Shown here: one piece after another, positions 1 to 8,721 of the stretch
How the letters are laid out: each line of letters starts with the position of its first letter
How positions within the stretch are numbered: position 1 is the first letter of the stretch
Origin: Verrucomicrobia bacterium UBA1200
Lineage (GTDB): Bacteria; Verrucomicrobiota; Kiritimatiellia; RFP12; UBA1067
NCBI GenBank assembly: GCA_002309765.1
Contig: DBXY01000014.1
Coordinates: 1 to 40,051 of the forward strand
Direction of reading: 5' to 3'
DNA length: 40,051 nucleotides
Notes under the pieces: model-generated
Seen by the model: only the letters and a program-made list of their open reading frames with translations
Told to the model about the DNA's origin: nothing
The model's database searches: none
Position numbers and translations under genes: made by a program

Positions 1-1
1 C

Positions 2-2053
2 GCCGCCTCGACGGTCATCGACGGCGCCTCTGGGAGATGCGCGATTCTTTCGGGCGGGGCGACGCTCACGGGCTTCACGTTGCGCAACGGCTCTGCGACC
101 GACAACGACGATGCCGTCGTCAAGTATGGCGGGCTCGTGGACTGCATTGTCGAGGATTGCCACGTCGACTCCCCCTACGCCCACCTCCTTTGTGATGTCG
201 GCACGCTTCGCTGCATTGTCCGCCGTTGCGCGTCGGCGGCGGTCTACGGTACGATACGCGGCGGAACCCACCGCAACACGCTCTTCCACTCCCTAAGTGG
301 CGAAGGCTGGTTCTTCTACTCGGCGACGGTGCTCTACAATTGCACGTTCGCCGACAATTCCGCCCGAAACCTGATGACGGGCGGCATATTCCCCAACTGC
401 ATCCTTTGGGGCAACTCGTCATGGAACGGTGATGTCTGCAATGACGCAGAAGATCCGCGGTTCGCCGACGCGGCCGGCGGCGACTACCGGCTGCGCGCGA
501 GTTCGCCCGCCATCGATGCAGGCGAGGCCGCCTACGCGGGCGAGGCCGGCGAAACCGACCTCGCTGGAAACGCCCGAGTGCAGGGCTCGGCAATCGACCG
601 CGGCTGCTACGAATTTCCGCGCAATAATGACTTCCTTGTCGTAGCCAAAGTCGAAGGGCGCGGCTTTGTCTCGCCGGATAGCGCCGTTGTCACAAATCCC
701 GCGGAGTCCGTCATGTTCACGGCTGACACGTCCACATGGGGACTCCCGGTTGCAGGGTGGTATACGAACGGCGTCATGGCGGCGGGAGCGCAGAATCAGT
801 TCCTGCTTGAAAACATCTGCGAGGATACCGTCGTTACGGTCAAGTTCCAGCCTGGGAACGCCTGCATCTACGTGGACGCAGCAGCTGGGCGCAACTCAAA
901 CGACGGAGCGAGTCCGGCGCGGGCGTTGCAGACGATTCAGCGGGCGATAGACGTCTCGATCTCGAATGACACGATCCGCGTTGCGGCGGGGAGCTACGAA
1001 CCAATCGACGTAGGAGGGCGGGTACTGACCATCATCGGGGACGGTGCCGATACAACGGCAATAGACGGCGGCGGCCGAAACCAGTGCGCAATACTCGCGG
1101 AAGGGACGACGCTGCGCGGCTTTACGCTGCGGAACGGCTATGCCTATGAGTTGTTGTTCTTTACCTACCCCTGGGACGGCACGATCGCCAGCGTGGAGAA
1201 CGGAGCACTCGAAGACTGCATCATCGAAAACTGCGTTGGCGAACGGGATGCAGCAATTCTCTTTGGGACCAGTACGAGTCGATGCATTGTCCGCAACTGC
1301 CATGCAAAGGAATTCATCGCGCTTTATGGAACACACCGCAGTTCGCTGTTCTATGGCAATAGGTCGGAGGTGCTGGAAATCCTGGATTACGCCGAATCCT
1401 ACAACTGCACCTTTGCGGACAACTCAACTGAGTTTCCATACATTGTAGGGGGTACCGTCGTCAACGCCGTTCGCTGGGGAAATTCAACTACTATGGTTGG
1501 GGAAGTGGGCGTGCCCAGTCAGAACGACCCAGCAGACCCCATGTTCGTTGACGCGGCCAACGGCAACTACCGCTTGCGCAGCGGATCGCCCGCCATCAAC
1601 AATGGGGACGCGAGCTACGCATCTCAAGCAGGCACAACCGACCTCGACGGAAACCCGCGCGTCCAGGGCGGAAACATCGACCGTGGCTGCTACGAGTCTC
1701 CTGCGGCGACGTCCGGTTATTCCTACTGGGCGTGGATGTGGGGACTTGGCGCATGGGACGCGACCGATGCCAGCGGCGTCGCCAACGTCTTCCGCTATGC
1801 CTTCGACAAGCCGACCGGCGCGTTCACCGCCCCGTTCCTCCTCGGCATCTCGTTCGACTCGAACGACAAGGCGGTCATCACCACGCCACCGCTGGTGAAT
1901 ACGGAGGGTTTCACCTTCAGCATCCTCGCCACCGACACGCCCGACGGCACAGACGCCTCCGCCACCTATCCGCTCGACGCCTCCGGTGAGACGACCATCG
2001 ACGAAACCGGCAAGACGAAACGCTTCTTCAGGCTAAAAGCAAAGGAGAAGTAG
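2..2053 (+). CDS. Secreted parallel beta-helix protein with choice-of-anchor-Q-like repeats (5' end outside window)
   Basis: The frame is open from the left edge (position 2), so the gene is 5'-truncated by the window; the TTG at 80 is not a real start. Two homologous modules are visible. Each has a T.L.GFTLRNG strand, Cys-containing beta-helix rungs (CIVEDC, CIIENC, CIVRNC), and a closing motif of the type DL.GN.RVQG..IDRGCYE, at about 535-620 and 1640-1700. Between them lies a short Listeria-Bacteroides-like repeat domain (VEGRGFVSP) and a DUF1565-like opener (IYVDAAAGRNSNDGASP). The last 110 residues form a separate module ending FFRLKAKEK. This tail probably acts in surface sorting or as a beta-sandwich end domain, which is inference. 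Such proteins are typically secreted, surface-bound glycan- or matrix-associated proteins; no catalytic site is evident. Stop is TAG at 2051. Confidence 0.8.
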   Translation, partial: AASTVIDGASGRCAILSGGATLTGFTLRNGSATDNDDAVVKYGGLVDCIVEDCHVDSPYAHLLCDVGTLRCIVRRCASAAVYGTIRGGTHRNTLFHSLSGEGWFFYSATVLYNCTFADNSARNLMTGGIFPNCILWGNSSWNGDVCNDAEDPRFADAAGGDYRLRASSPAIDAGEAAYAGEAGETDLAGNARVQGSAIDRGCYEFPRNNDFLVVAKVEGRGFVSPDSAVVTNPAESVMFTADTSTWGLPVAGWYTNGVMAAGAQNQFLLENICEDTVVTVKFQPGNACIYVDAAAGRNSNDGASPARALQTIQRAIDVSISNDTIRVAAGSYEPIDVGGRVLTIIGDGADTTAIDGGGRNQCAILAEGTTLRGFTLRNGYAYELLFFTYPWDGTIASVENGALEDCIIENCVGERDAAILFGTSTSRCIVRNCHAKEFIALYGTHRSSLFYGNRSEVLEILDYAESYNCTFADNSTEFPYIVGGTVVNAVRWGNSTTMVGEVGVPSQNDPADPMFVDAANGNYRLRSGSPAINNGDASYASQAGTTDLDGNPRVQGGNIDRGCYESPAATSGYSYWAWMWGLGAWDATDASGVANVFRYAFDKPTGAFTAPFLLGISFDSNDKAVITTPPLVNTEGFTFSILATDTPDGTDASATYPLDASGETTIDETGKTKRFFRLKAKEK

Positions 2054-2101
2054 AATGTCCCACGCGAAGTGCGCGAAGTCCACAAAGGAGGATTTGTGTT
2101 T

Positions 2102-2463
2102 TTAGCCGCAAAGAACTTACCTATAAGTTGGGTGGTTAGGTGGTTAGGTGGTTGGGTGGTTGCTTTCGCTTCTGGGAGTTTTGGAGTTTTGGAGGATGGG
2201 ATGTTTACGAAACAGTCTCCTTGACTCCGAGACTCCTTGCCTATAACTTGATCAAATGTTGCCAATATTGCCAACAACCAGTTCCAATAACCAATTGGGG
2301 ACTGGCACATTGGTGTTGGCAACATTTCCACATTGGCAACATTCTCAAATTTATCCTCATGTACATCCTCGTGCGCGGCGCGGGCGGCGGGCGAGGGTCT
2401 TTGTGTCCTTTGTGCGCTTTGTGTTAGAAAATACTTTGCGTCTTTTGCGTTCTTTGAGGCTAA
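2102..2463. repeat. Repeat island bounded by 15-bp inverted repeats (MITE-like)
   Basis: The 440-bp gap between two convergent genes holds no credible gene. It is built of short word-like repeats: GGTGGTTA iterations at 2130-2161, TTTTGGAG iterations at about 2178-2193, and several (A)TTGCCAA / TTGGCAAC units. A perfect 12-bp inverted repeat lies at 2255-2266 and 2332-2343. The whole segment is bounded by TTAGCCGCAAAGAAC (2102-2116) and its inverse GTTCTTTGAGGCTAA (2449-2463), matching at 14 of 15 positions. The right end resembles repeats at about 32010-32037 and 36570-36606. A non-autonomous element is possible but no target-site duplication was confirmed. Confidence 0.55.
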
Positions 2464-2493
2464 ATCAATTACGGGAAACTGCCGCCATGCCAT

Positions 2494-3213
2494 TCAAACC
2501 CTAATATAATCCAAAACCGACAGCAAGGCAATCGTTGCGGTGTCGGTGCGCAAAACTCGCTTCCCCAGCGACCACCGCGTAAAACCCGCCTGCCGCAAAT
2601 ATTCCAGTTCGTAATCCGTCCAGCCGCCTTCCGGTCCGATTGCCACCACCGGGATACCTCCGCCGCTTAATACCGGCGGTTGGGGCGATCCCGGATGCGC
2701 CACCAGGCGTGTTGGCTGGTCGGCGAACAGTTGCGGAAATTCATCCTCCATAAACGGGCGAAACCGCTGGCATACCGTAACTTCCGGTAAAATGGCGGCA
2801 CTGCACTGCATCAGCCCCTCCAGCAATAACGGACGGTAAAACTCCGGCTGAAGCCATTGACTGCTGAAATAAAATTTCTCCACCTTGAAGGCGTTGAGCA
2901 GGAAAATCCGCCGCGCTCCCAACGCCGCCAATTGCGGCCACAGGCGTTTCAGGACTTTTGGGCGCGGTACCGCCAACAGCAAATCCACCCACGGCGGTTC
3001 GCTTGGCTCATTATGGTTGACCCGCAAAAGAATCCGTTCGGGAGAGATCGACAGCACTTCGGAAGTTCCGACCATTCCCCCTACCTCACCGGTCTTTACC
3101 GACTTGCCGGGTTCCACGCGCAGTACCTTTCGCAAATGCTCCGCCCTGAAATCGTTAAGCGCCACGATTCCGTCCGGACCGATTTCCCCGCGTTCAAACA
3201 ATATCCGGTTCAT
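2494..3213 (-). CDS. rsmE: 16S rRNA (uracil-1498-N3)-methyltransferase RsmE
   Basis: 239 residues, normal length for the family. The protein methylates N3 of U1498 in 16S rRNA using S-adenosylmethionine. The N-terminal PUA-like part (FRAEHLRKVLRVEPG) is followed by the SPOUT/knotted methyltransferase domain. The diagnostic AIGPEGGWTDYELEYL and LGKRVLRTDTATIALLSVL segments near the C-terminus form the cofactor-binding knot. The ATG start overlaps the aroA stop by 4 bp (ATGA), so it is translationally coupled and is the last gene of the long minus-strand operon. Downstream lies only the repeat island, with no clear intrinsic terminator. Confidence 0.93.
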   Translation of the reverse strand: MNRILFERGEIGPDGIVALNDFRAEHLRKVLRVEPGKSVKTGEVGGMVGTSEVLSISPERILLRVNHNEPSEPPWVDLLLAVPRPKVLKRLWPQLAALGARRIFLLNAFKVEKFYFSSQWLQPEFYRPLLLEGLMQCSAAILPEVTVCQRFRPFMEDEFPQLFADQPTRLVAHPGSPQPPVLSGGGIPVVAIGPEGGWTDYELEYLRQAGFTRWSLGKRVLRTDTATIALLSVLDYIRV

Positions 3214-4304
3214 TGCGCCCCCGCAACCGCCTTCAGCGCATTAAAGTCATCCCAAAACGCCGGATAAGATTTTGCCACGCATTCCGCGCCGTTAATTACC
3301 ACCGGTCCGTCTGCGGCAGTTGCCGCGACTGCCGCCGCCATCGCGATCCGGTGGTCACCGAAACTGTCAATCTCGCAAGCGGAAAACGGAAGCCGACGTC
3401 CGTACACCCGCATTTCATCGGCGGTGGAATCGGTACGGACTCCAAACCGGCCCAACACCGTTTGCATCGCCGCGATGCGGTCGGATTCCTTAATCCGCAG
3501 CCGCGCCGCGTTTTTAAACACCGTGGTTTGCTCCATTCCGGCGGCAACCACCGTCAACGCCGGCAGCAAATCCGGACAGGCGGACACGTCAACCTCGCAC
3601 GACAGGCTAGGCAAAAGCGAATCAACCACCCGGTCGGGCTGACGGGAAGCGCCGCTCAATCCGCGAACCGCGATTCGGCTTCCCAGCGCATTGGCCGCGT
3701 ACCAGAATGCGGCGGCAGACCAATCGCCTTCCGGTTCAACCGATTTCGGGGCGGCGTAACGTTGTTTGCCGCATACCTCAAATCCATCGTCAAGCTCCGT
3801 CACCGTGATGCCGAAATCCGACAACACCGAAAGCGTCATGTCCACATATCCGCGCGACTCCAGAGGCGACGACAACCGGATTCGGGAAACCCCGTCCACC
3901 AGCGGCAGGGCAAACAGCAAACCGGTTACGAACTGCGAAGAAACATTTCCCGGCAACTCATACACCCCGGCCTTGAGTTCAGGATATTCAAGCATCGGGC
4001 GATCAGCCAACCGACCGTGACGGACAAACTTTGGACGCTTGCCCAACGCCGCCGCCAGCGGAGCCATGAAACGCAAGGTCGAGCCGCTCTCGCCGCAATC
4101 CAATTCCGGATTTGGAGAAGAATCGCCTAATGCCCGCAAACACCGCCGTGTAGCCACGATATCCGCGTTATCGGAGACATCCGGTTCGCAGACGCTGCGG
4201 TCGCCAGAGAGAAATCTCGCTATCAAAAGCCGGTGCAGATGCGACTTGGAAAGCGGAACGGTAATTTCGCCGCGCCGACGACCGGGGACCACGGTAACTT
4301 TCAT
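3210..4304 (-). CDS. aroA: 3-phosphoshikimate 1-carboxyvinyltransferase (EPSP synthase)
   Basis: Sixth step of the shikimate pathway: transfers enolpyruvyl from PEP to shikimate-3-phosphate. Visible signatures are SKSHLHR at the N-terminus (the usual SKS..NR phosphate-binding site with His in place of Asn), GESGSTLRFMAPLAAALG, the GRLADRPM loop, SSQFVTGLL, EGDWSAAAFW, KESDRIAAM and FGDHRIAMA. At 364 residues it is shorter than the common ~420-430, from compact loops rather than a lost motif. It overlaps aroC upstream and rsmE downstream by 4 bp each (ATGA), so aroC-aroA-rsmE are coupled. The GESGST variant suggests a divergent EPSP synthase subclass; glyphosate sensitivity cannot be judged from this. 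Confidence 0.92.
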   Translation of the reverse strand: MKVTVVPGRRRGEITVPLSKSHLHRLLIARFLSGDRSVCEPDVSDNADIVATRRCLRALGDSSPNPELDCGESGSTLRFMAPLAAALGKRPKFVRHGRLADRPMLEYPELKAGVYELPGNVSSQFVTGLLFALPLVDGVSRIRLSSPLESRGYVDMTLSVLSDFGITVTELDDGFEVCGKQRYAAPKSVEPEGDWSAAAFWYAANALGSRIAVRGLSGASRQPDRVVDSLLPSLSCEVDVSACPDLLPALTVVAAGMEQTTVFKNAARLRIKESDRIAAMQTVLGRFGVRTDSTADEMRVYGRRLPFSACEIDSFGDHRIAMAAAVAATAADGPVVINGAECVAKSYPAFWDDFNALKAVAGAQ

Positions 4305-5278
4305 TTCTCACCCCGCAGTATGACATCCATAACGGCAAACGCCGAAACCGCTTCCACCACCGGCACCGCCCGAAGCGCGATACACGGATCGTGTCGGCCG
4401 CGCACGGAAAACTCCACCTCGCGCATCGCGGACAAATCCACGCTGCGCTGGGGAAGGAAAATCGACGGGGTGGGTTTCATCGCCACGCGGAACGTTATCG
4501 GCATTCCGCTGCTGCGGCCGCCCAAAATCCCGCCGTGCCGATTGGTGGCGGTAACCACCTTCCCGTCGGCGATCGCGAAAGCGTCGTTGTTTTCCGAACC
4601 GCGCAGCCGGGCCGCCTCGAAACCATTGCCGAACTCAATTCCCTTGACACCGGGAATACCGAAAACCGCGGCGGAAATCTGGCTCTCCAGCCCATCGAAC
4701 ATCGGCCCGCCGATTCCGACCGGCATTCTGGAAATCTCAGCGGCAATCACACCGCCCACGCTGTCGCCCGCCTGCTTGGCGGCAAGAATGGTCTCCGTGA
4801 AATTCTCGGCTTTCCCGCCGATCTCAACCACGCGGGCCGAAACCGTGATACCCAGCCGCGTCAGCCACTGCAGGCACAAAGCGCCAGCCACACACATTGG
4901 CGCGGTCATTCGTCCGGAATTCGCCCCGCCGCCGGACGGGATGCGGCCAGTAACCGCCCACACCGGGTAATCCGCATGTCCGGGCCGCGGCACAAAGCGT
5001 TCATAATCCGCAGGACGGACATTGGTGTTACGGATAACCGCTTCAATCATCTCACCGGTGGTGACACCTTGATCCAAGCCGCTCAAAAATTCCGGTGCGT
5101 CATCCTCGCGGCGCGGGGTGGACAACTCGTCGCGACCCGGCGCCCGCCGCGCCAAGAAAGCGCGCATTGCCTCGAAATCAACCGCCAAACCGGCGGGGAA
5201 ATTTTCCAACCGGACACCAATGGCAGGAGAATGGGATTCGCCGTATATCTCCAAGCGCATTACCGAACCAAATTTCAT
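4301..5278 (-). CDS. aroC: Chorismate synthase
   Basis: Last step of the shikimate pathway: FMN-dependent 1,4-elimination of EPSP to chorismate. Signatures are YGESHSPAIGV (usual GESHG), RRAPGRDELSTPR, RPGHADYPVW, PSGGGANSGRMTAP (usual GGGRSSARET), and RHDPCIALRAVPVVEA near the C-terminus. At 325 residues it is on the short side (350-390 is usual), and the FMN/phosphate loops deviate from consensus, so it is a divergent but apparently complete member. The start has a strong ribosome-binding site (AGGAGG, 6 bp spacing). The stop overlaps the aroA start by 4 bp. Confidence 0.92.
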   Translation of the reverse strand: MKFGSVMRLEIYGESHSPAIGVRLENFPAGLAVDFEAMRAFLARRAPGRDELSTPRREDDAPEFLSGLDQGVTTGEMIEAVIRNTNVRPADYERFVPRPGHADYPVWAVTGRIPSGGGANSGRMTAPMCVAGALCLQWLTRLGITVSARVVEIGGKAENFTETILAAKQAGDSVGGVIAAEISRMPVGIGGPMFDGLESQISAAVFGIPGVKGIEFGNGFEAARLRGSENNDAFAIADGKVVTATNRHGGILGGRSSGMPITFRVAMKPTPSIFLPQRSVDLSAMREVEFSVRGRHDPCIALRAVPVVEAVSAFAVMDVILRGEK

Positions 5279-5297
5279 CCATCGCCTCCTACCCTAA

Positions 5298-6392
5298 TCA
5301 TTTCTGCGCCGCGAGGCAGGAAAAAGTTTCCTCGCACATCCGCGCCATGCCGTATTTATCCGTCAACCTCCGGCGGGCGGCTGCCGCCATTTCCATACGC
5401 GCCGCCGGGTCGGCAGCCAGACGCAACACCGCATCCGCCCAATCCGCGGCGTCAGCAGATTCAACCAAACCGCCGCAACCGTCGCACAACATCTCGCGCA
5501 GACCGGCTATATCCGAACCCAACACCGGAACTCCAGCTGCCCAAGCTTCCAGCACCGCATAGGGGCATCCCTCCCAACGGGAAGGCATAACCGCCATTTG
5601 CACCGTAGAAAGAACCCTCGCCGCCTGCCCCGGCGCATAACCGCCATACACGTTCAACCCCGGCGTTCCGGCGCTTTGCAGTTGCAACCATTCGCGCAAC
5701 GGGCCGTCACCGTAAACGTCAAACGACACCTCGGTATTCTTCTCGCGTACCAAACGAACAATGTCTGGCAACAAATCCGCGCCCTTCTGCTCGCAAAGCC
5801 GACCGAAAAAGCCCACCCGGATTGGGCGGCGGTCGCACAACGCCAGCGGCGGCAAAGAATCCGTCCGCACCCCGTTGGGTATCAAACGAACCCGTTCCGG
5901 CGGGAAACCCAATTCCAGCGCGGCATCGCGGTCGGCGGCGGAGACCGCCACCAGCACCGATGTTTTACCCACCGCCCACCGTTCCAAGGCGCGATATAAC
6001 CGGCGGCGGAACTTTCCGGTTCGCATCAGAAACGCGAAAACATGTGGCGTATAAACCACGCGACAGCGGGCCAACCGTCCAACGGCCCGCGCCAGAAACC
6101 CGGCTTTGCTGCTGTGCGCGTGAATAACGTCCGGACGAATCCGGCGCACCAGCGACAGCAATCCCCAAAAGGCCCGGATATCCGCCATCGGGGAAATGCC
6201 GCGCACCATGGGGAGCGGAATCACCTCCACTCCCAGGGAACGCAACCGCGGAAAGTCGTTCTCGATTTGCGGGTTGCGCAGCGGCGACACCGCCAGCGCA
6301 AGCTCCGCCCGACCAGACAAACCTTCCGCCAAATCCAGCAAATGCCGCCACACGCCGCCGTCCGACGCCTCTACTACCGAAAGTACCTTCAC
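5298..6392 (-). CDS. Glycosyltransferase family 4 protein
   Basis: 364 residues with a GT-B fold layout. The N-terminal acceptor domain begins MKVLSVVEASDGGVWRHL and includes DVIHAHSSKAGFLARA. The donor domain has GFFGRLCEQKGADLL and the retaining-GT4 signature MPSRWEGCPYAVLEAWAAG (EX7E pattern), followed by VPVLGSDIAGLREML. It is a cytoplasmic or membrane-peripheral sugar transferase, probably for exopolysaccharide, LPS or another surface glycan; donor and acceptor cannot be read from sequence. The start is GTG with only a weak ribosome-binding site. It lies 19 bp upstream of aroC and 22 bp downstream of ilvD in the same operon. Confidence 0.87.
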   Translation of the reverse strand: MKVLSVVEASDGGVWRHLLDLAEGLSGRAELALAVSPLRNPQIENDFPRLRSLGVEVIPLPMVRGISPMADIRAFWGLLSLVRRIRPDVIHAHSSKAGFLARAVGRLARCRVVYTPHVFAFLMRTGKFRRRLYRALERWAVGKTSVLVAVSAADRDAALELGFPPERVRLIPNGVRTDSLPPLALCDRRPIRVGFFGRLCEQKGADLLPDIVRLVREKNTEVSFDVYGDGPLREWLQLQSAGTPGLNVYGGYAPGQAARVLSTVQMAVMPSRWEGCPYAVLEAWAAGVPVLGSDIAGLREMLCDGCGGLVESADAADWADAVLRLAADPAARMEMAAAARRRLTDKYGMARMCEETFSCLAAQK

Positions 6393-6414
6393 GCCGGTTT
6401 TTCCAATACCGCGT

Positions 6415-8085
6415 TTACCTCAACGATGCGCCGGAGCTGGCGTTGCCAACCTGCATCGCATACCGGCGCAGCCATCCGCCAAAATCGCGCGGCTTCCACT
6501 CGGCGGCGGCAGCCCGGCGGGCGGCGATCTCCGCATCGTCCAAAGCGGCATTCAGCGTACGATTAGGAATGTCGATGTCGATGCGGTCCCCATCGCGCAA
6601 CAAGCCGATCAACCCGCCCTCGGCGGCCTCCGGCGAAACATGCCCGATACATGCGCCGTGGGTTGCGCCGGAAAAACGGCCGTCGGTAATCAACGCGACC
6701 GACTCGCCCAAACCCGCGCCAATGATATACGCGGTGGGAGCGAGCATCTCCTGCATTCCCGGCCCGCCGCGAGGGCCCTCGTAACGGATCACCACCACGT
6801 TTCCGGGCTTCACCTTGCCGTTCAGAATCCCCTGGCAAGCCTCTTCCTGGGAATCAAAACAGACCGCGGTGCCGGAGAATTTCATCATCGACGGATACAC
6901 CCCGGCTTTCTTAACCACCGAACCCTCGGCGGCGAGATTGCCGTAAAGTACCGACAGTCCGCCGTCAACCGAATACGGGTTGTCCAGCGTTCGGATCACA
7001 TCGTTGTCCTTTACCTCGGCATCGGCTATGACCTCGCCCAACGTACGCCCGCTCACGGTGACAACGGAGGTGTCCAGCAGACCCGGCACCTCGCTGATGC
7101 GCTTAAGGATGGCGCTGATCCCGCCGGCGGCATGCACATCCTGCACATGGTAACTGCATGACGGAGAGACCTTGCAAATGTGCGGGCACTTGGCGGCAAT
7201 GTCGTTTATGCGATGCAAGTCGTACGGAATCCCGGCTTCATGGGCTATCGCCAAGGTGTGCAACACGGTATTGGAACTGCCGCCCATCGCCATATCCAAC
7301 ACAAAAGCATTGTCGATGGAAGCCAGACTGATGATGTCCCGCGGGCGCGGGCCTTCGTTACGGGCCATTTCAACCGCCCGGTACGCCGCCGCCTTCCACA
7401 ACTCCATCCTGGCCGGGTCGTCGGCAAGAATCGTACCGTTGCCTGGCAGTGCCAACCCCATCGCCTCGCAAAGGCAGTTCATTGAATTGGCGGTGAACAT
7501 TCCCGAACAAGACCCGCAACCGGGACAGGAGGTTTCTTCCACCGCCTGCAACTCCGCCTCGCTAATCAAGTGGTTGTTTTCGGCGGCAACCGCCTCGAAG
7601 ATGGTGTTGAGGTCGCTCGGTTTACCGCTCACCGGATGGGTGCCGGCCCGCATCGGGCCGCCGCTGGCGAAGATGGTGGGAATATTGGCGCGGATCGCGC
7701 CGAGAATCATTCCCGGCACGATTTTGTCGCAGTTGGGGATACAGACCATCGCATCGAAACAATGCGCCGCCACCATGCTTTCGACCGAATCGGCTATCAA
7801 TTCGCGGCTGGGCAAGGAATACTTCATGCCGCGGTGGGCCATTGCGATGCCGTCGCAAATGCCGATGGTGTTAAACTCAAACGGTACGCCGCCCGCCTCG
7901 CGGATGCATTGTTTGACCCACTCCCCGACGCGGTTGAGATGACAATGGCCGGGGATAATCTCGACAAACGAATTGCAAACGCCGATAAACGGCTTGGCGA
8001 GGTCTTCGCGTTTCAAACCCAAGGCAAAAAGCAGCCCGCGGTGCGGGGCGCGTTCTTTACCCAATTTAATCTGGTCACTGTTCAT
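6415..8085 (-). CDS. ilvD: Dihydroxy-acid dehydratase
   Basis: Dehydrates 2,3-dihydroxy-isovalerate and 2,3-dihydroxy-3-methylvalerate to the 2-keto acids of valine and isoleucine synthesis. It needs an Fe-S cluster. At 556 residues it has normal length. The cluster cysteines of the IlvD/Edd family are present: Cys37 (VCNSF), Cys119 (PNCDK) and Cys193 in CPGCGSCSGMFTANSMN. The C-terminal domain has GGPGMQEML and GRFSGATHGACIGHVSPEA. The start has AGGA 7 bp upstream. No other ilv/leu gene is nearby, so branched-chain synthesis is split over the genome. It sits between the EF-P paralogue and a glycosyltransferase. Confidence 0.95.
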   Translation of the reverse strand: MNSDQIKLGKERAPHRGLLFALGLKREDLAKPFIGVCNSFVEIIPGHCHLNRVGEWVKQCIREAGGVPFEFNTIGICDGIAMAHRGMKYSLPSRELIADSVESMVAAHCFDAMVCIPNCDKIVPGMILGAIRANIPTIFASGGPMRAGTHPVSGKPSDLNTIFEAVAAENNHLISEAELQAVEETSCPGCGSCSGMFTANSMNCLCEAMGLALPGNGTILADDPARMELWKAAAYRAVEMARNEGPRPRDIISLASIDNAFVLDMAMGGSSNTVLHTLAIAHEAGIPYDLHRINDIAAKCPHICKVSPSCSYHVQDVHAAGGISAILKRISEVPGLLDTSVVTVSGRTLGEVIADAEVKDNDVIRTLDNPYSVDGGLSVLYGNLAAEGSVVKKAGVYPSMMKFSGTAVCFDSQEEACQGILNGKVKPGNVVVIRYEGPRGGPGMQEMLAPTAYIIGAGLGESVALITDGRFSGATHGACIGHVSPEAAEGGLIGLLRDGDRIDIDIPNRTLNAALDDAEIAARRAAAAEWKPRDFGGWLRRYAMQVGNASSGASLR

Positions 8086-8098
8086 AACAAATCCTATG

Positions 8099-8680
8099 CT
8101 AGAATTTGGAGACGGTGGCGCGTCCCTGGAAAGTTCCGGTCGCGGTATCGACGATAATTTCCTCGCCCTGTTCCATGTATTCGGGAACCATCACCACCAA
8201 ACCGGTCTGGCAGGTTGCGGGTTTGCTGCGCGAAGTTACCGTGGCGCCTTTCATCACCGGATCGCAACGTTCAATCGTCATCACCACCTTTTGCGGCAGT
8301 TCAATCGCCAACACCTTACCGTCGGCAACCAAAGCGGAAATGCCCTCCATGTCTTCGACCAGATAAGGCAGCTGGTCGGCGATCATGTCTTCGGTCAGAC
8401 CGAACTGCTCGAAGCTGTCCAGATCCATAAAAGTGAACAAATCGCCCTCGCGGTACAGATACTGAACCGGACGACGGTCGAGGTCGATATCCGAATACAT
8501 TTCGTCACCCTTGACCGCGGCGTCAAGCTTGTTTTTGGTAATCAGGTTACGGAAACGGAAACGGTAAATCGACGCCGCACCGCGAGCGCTGGGGGTGGAA
8601 ACTTTGAGTTCCTCCAAAACATGCGGGGCGCCATTGATGGCGACAATGCTACCCTTCTTCAATTCGCAAGCCTTTGGCAT
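8099..8680 (-). CDS. efpL: Elongation factor P-like protein, EfpL/YeiP type
   Basis: 193 residues with the three beta-barrel domains of EF-P. EF-P family proteins bind stalled ribosomes between P and E sites and relieve polyproline or related pauses. The loop that carries the modified Lys34 in classical EF-P reads STPSARGAA here, with Arg33 at the tip. This matches the YeiP/EfpL subfamily (TPTARGAA), as do MYSDIDLDRRPVQY and the C-terminal KGATVTSRSKPATCQTGLV. A lysine-modification substrate is therefore not expected. The ribosome-binding site AAGGAG lies 8 bp upstream of ATG. Calling it plain efp is the alternative; the loop argues for EfpL. Confidence 0.85.
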   Translation of the reverse strand: MPKACELKKGSIVAINGAPHVLEELKVSTPSARGAASIYRFRFRNLITKNKLDAAVKGDEMYSDIDLDRRPVQYLYREGDLFTFMDLDSFEQFGLTEDMIADQLPYLVEDMEGISALVADGKVLAIELPQKVVMTIERCDPVMKGATVTSRSKPATCQTGLVVMVPEYMEQGEEIIVDTATGTFQGRATVSKF

Positions 8681-8721
8681 AACAACTTCTCCTTTTTTAT
8701 CAGTTAAATGGAAAACCGCAT

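Noticed and set aside
80..82. TTG at 80 as start of the first gene
   Set aside because: The frame continues upstream to the window edge with residues (TVIDG...CAILSGGATLTGF) that match the second internal module, so the gene begins outside.
2130..2161. Possible CRISPR or telomere-like repeat (GGTGGTTA units)
   Set aside because: Units are short, adjacent and without spacers; no cas genes nearby. The GTTAGGGATTAGG run at 31740-31788 was rejected for the same reason.
2140..2504. Short plus-strand frames between the beta-helix gene and rsmE
   Set aside because: They translate repeated words, have no start context and no protein-like composition.
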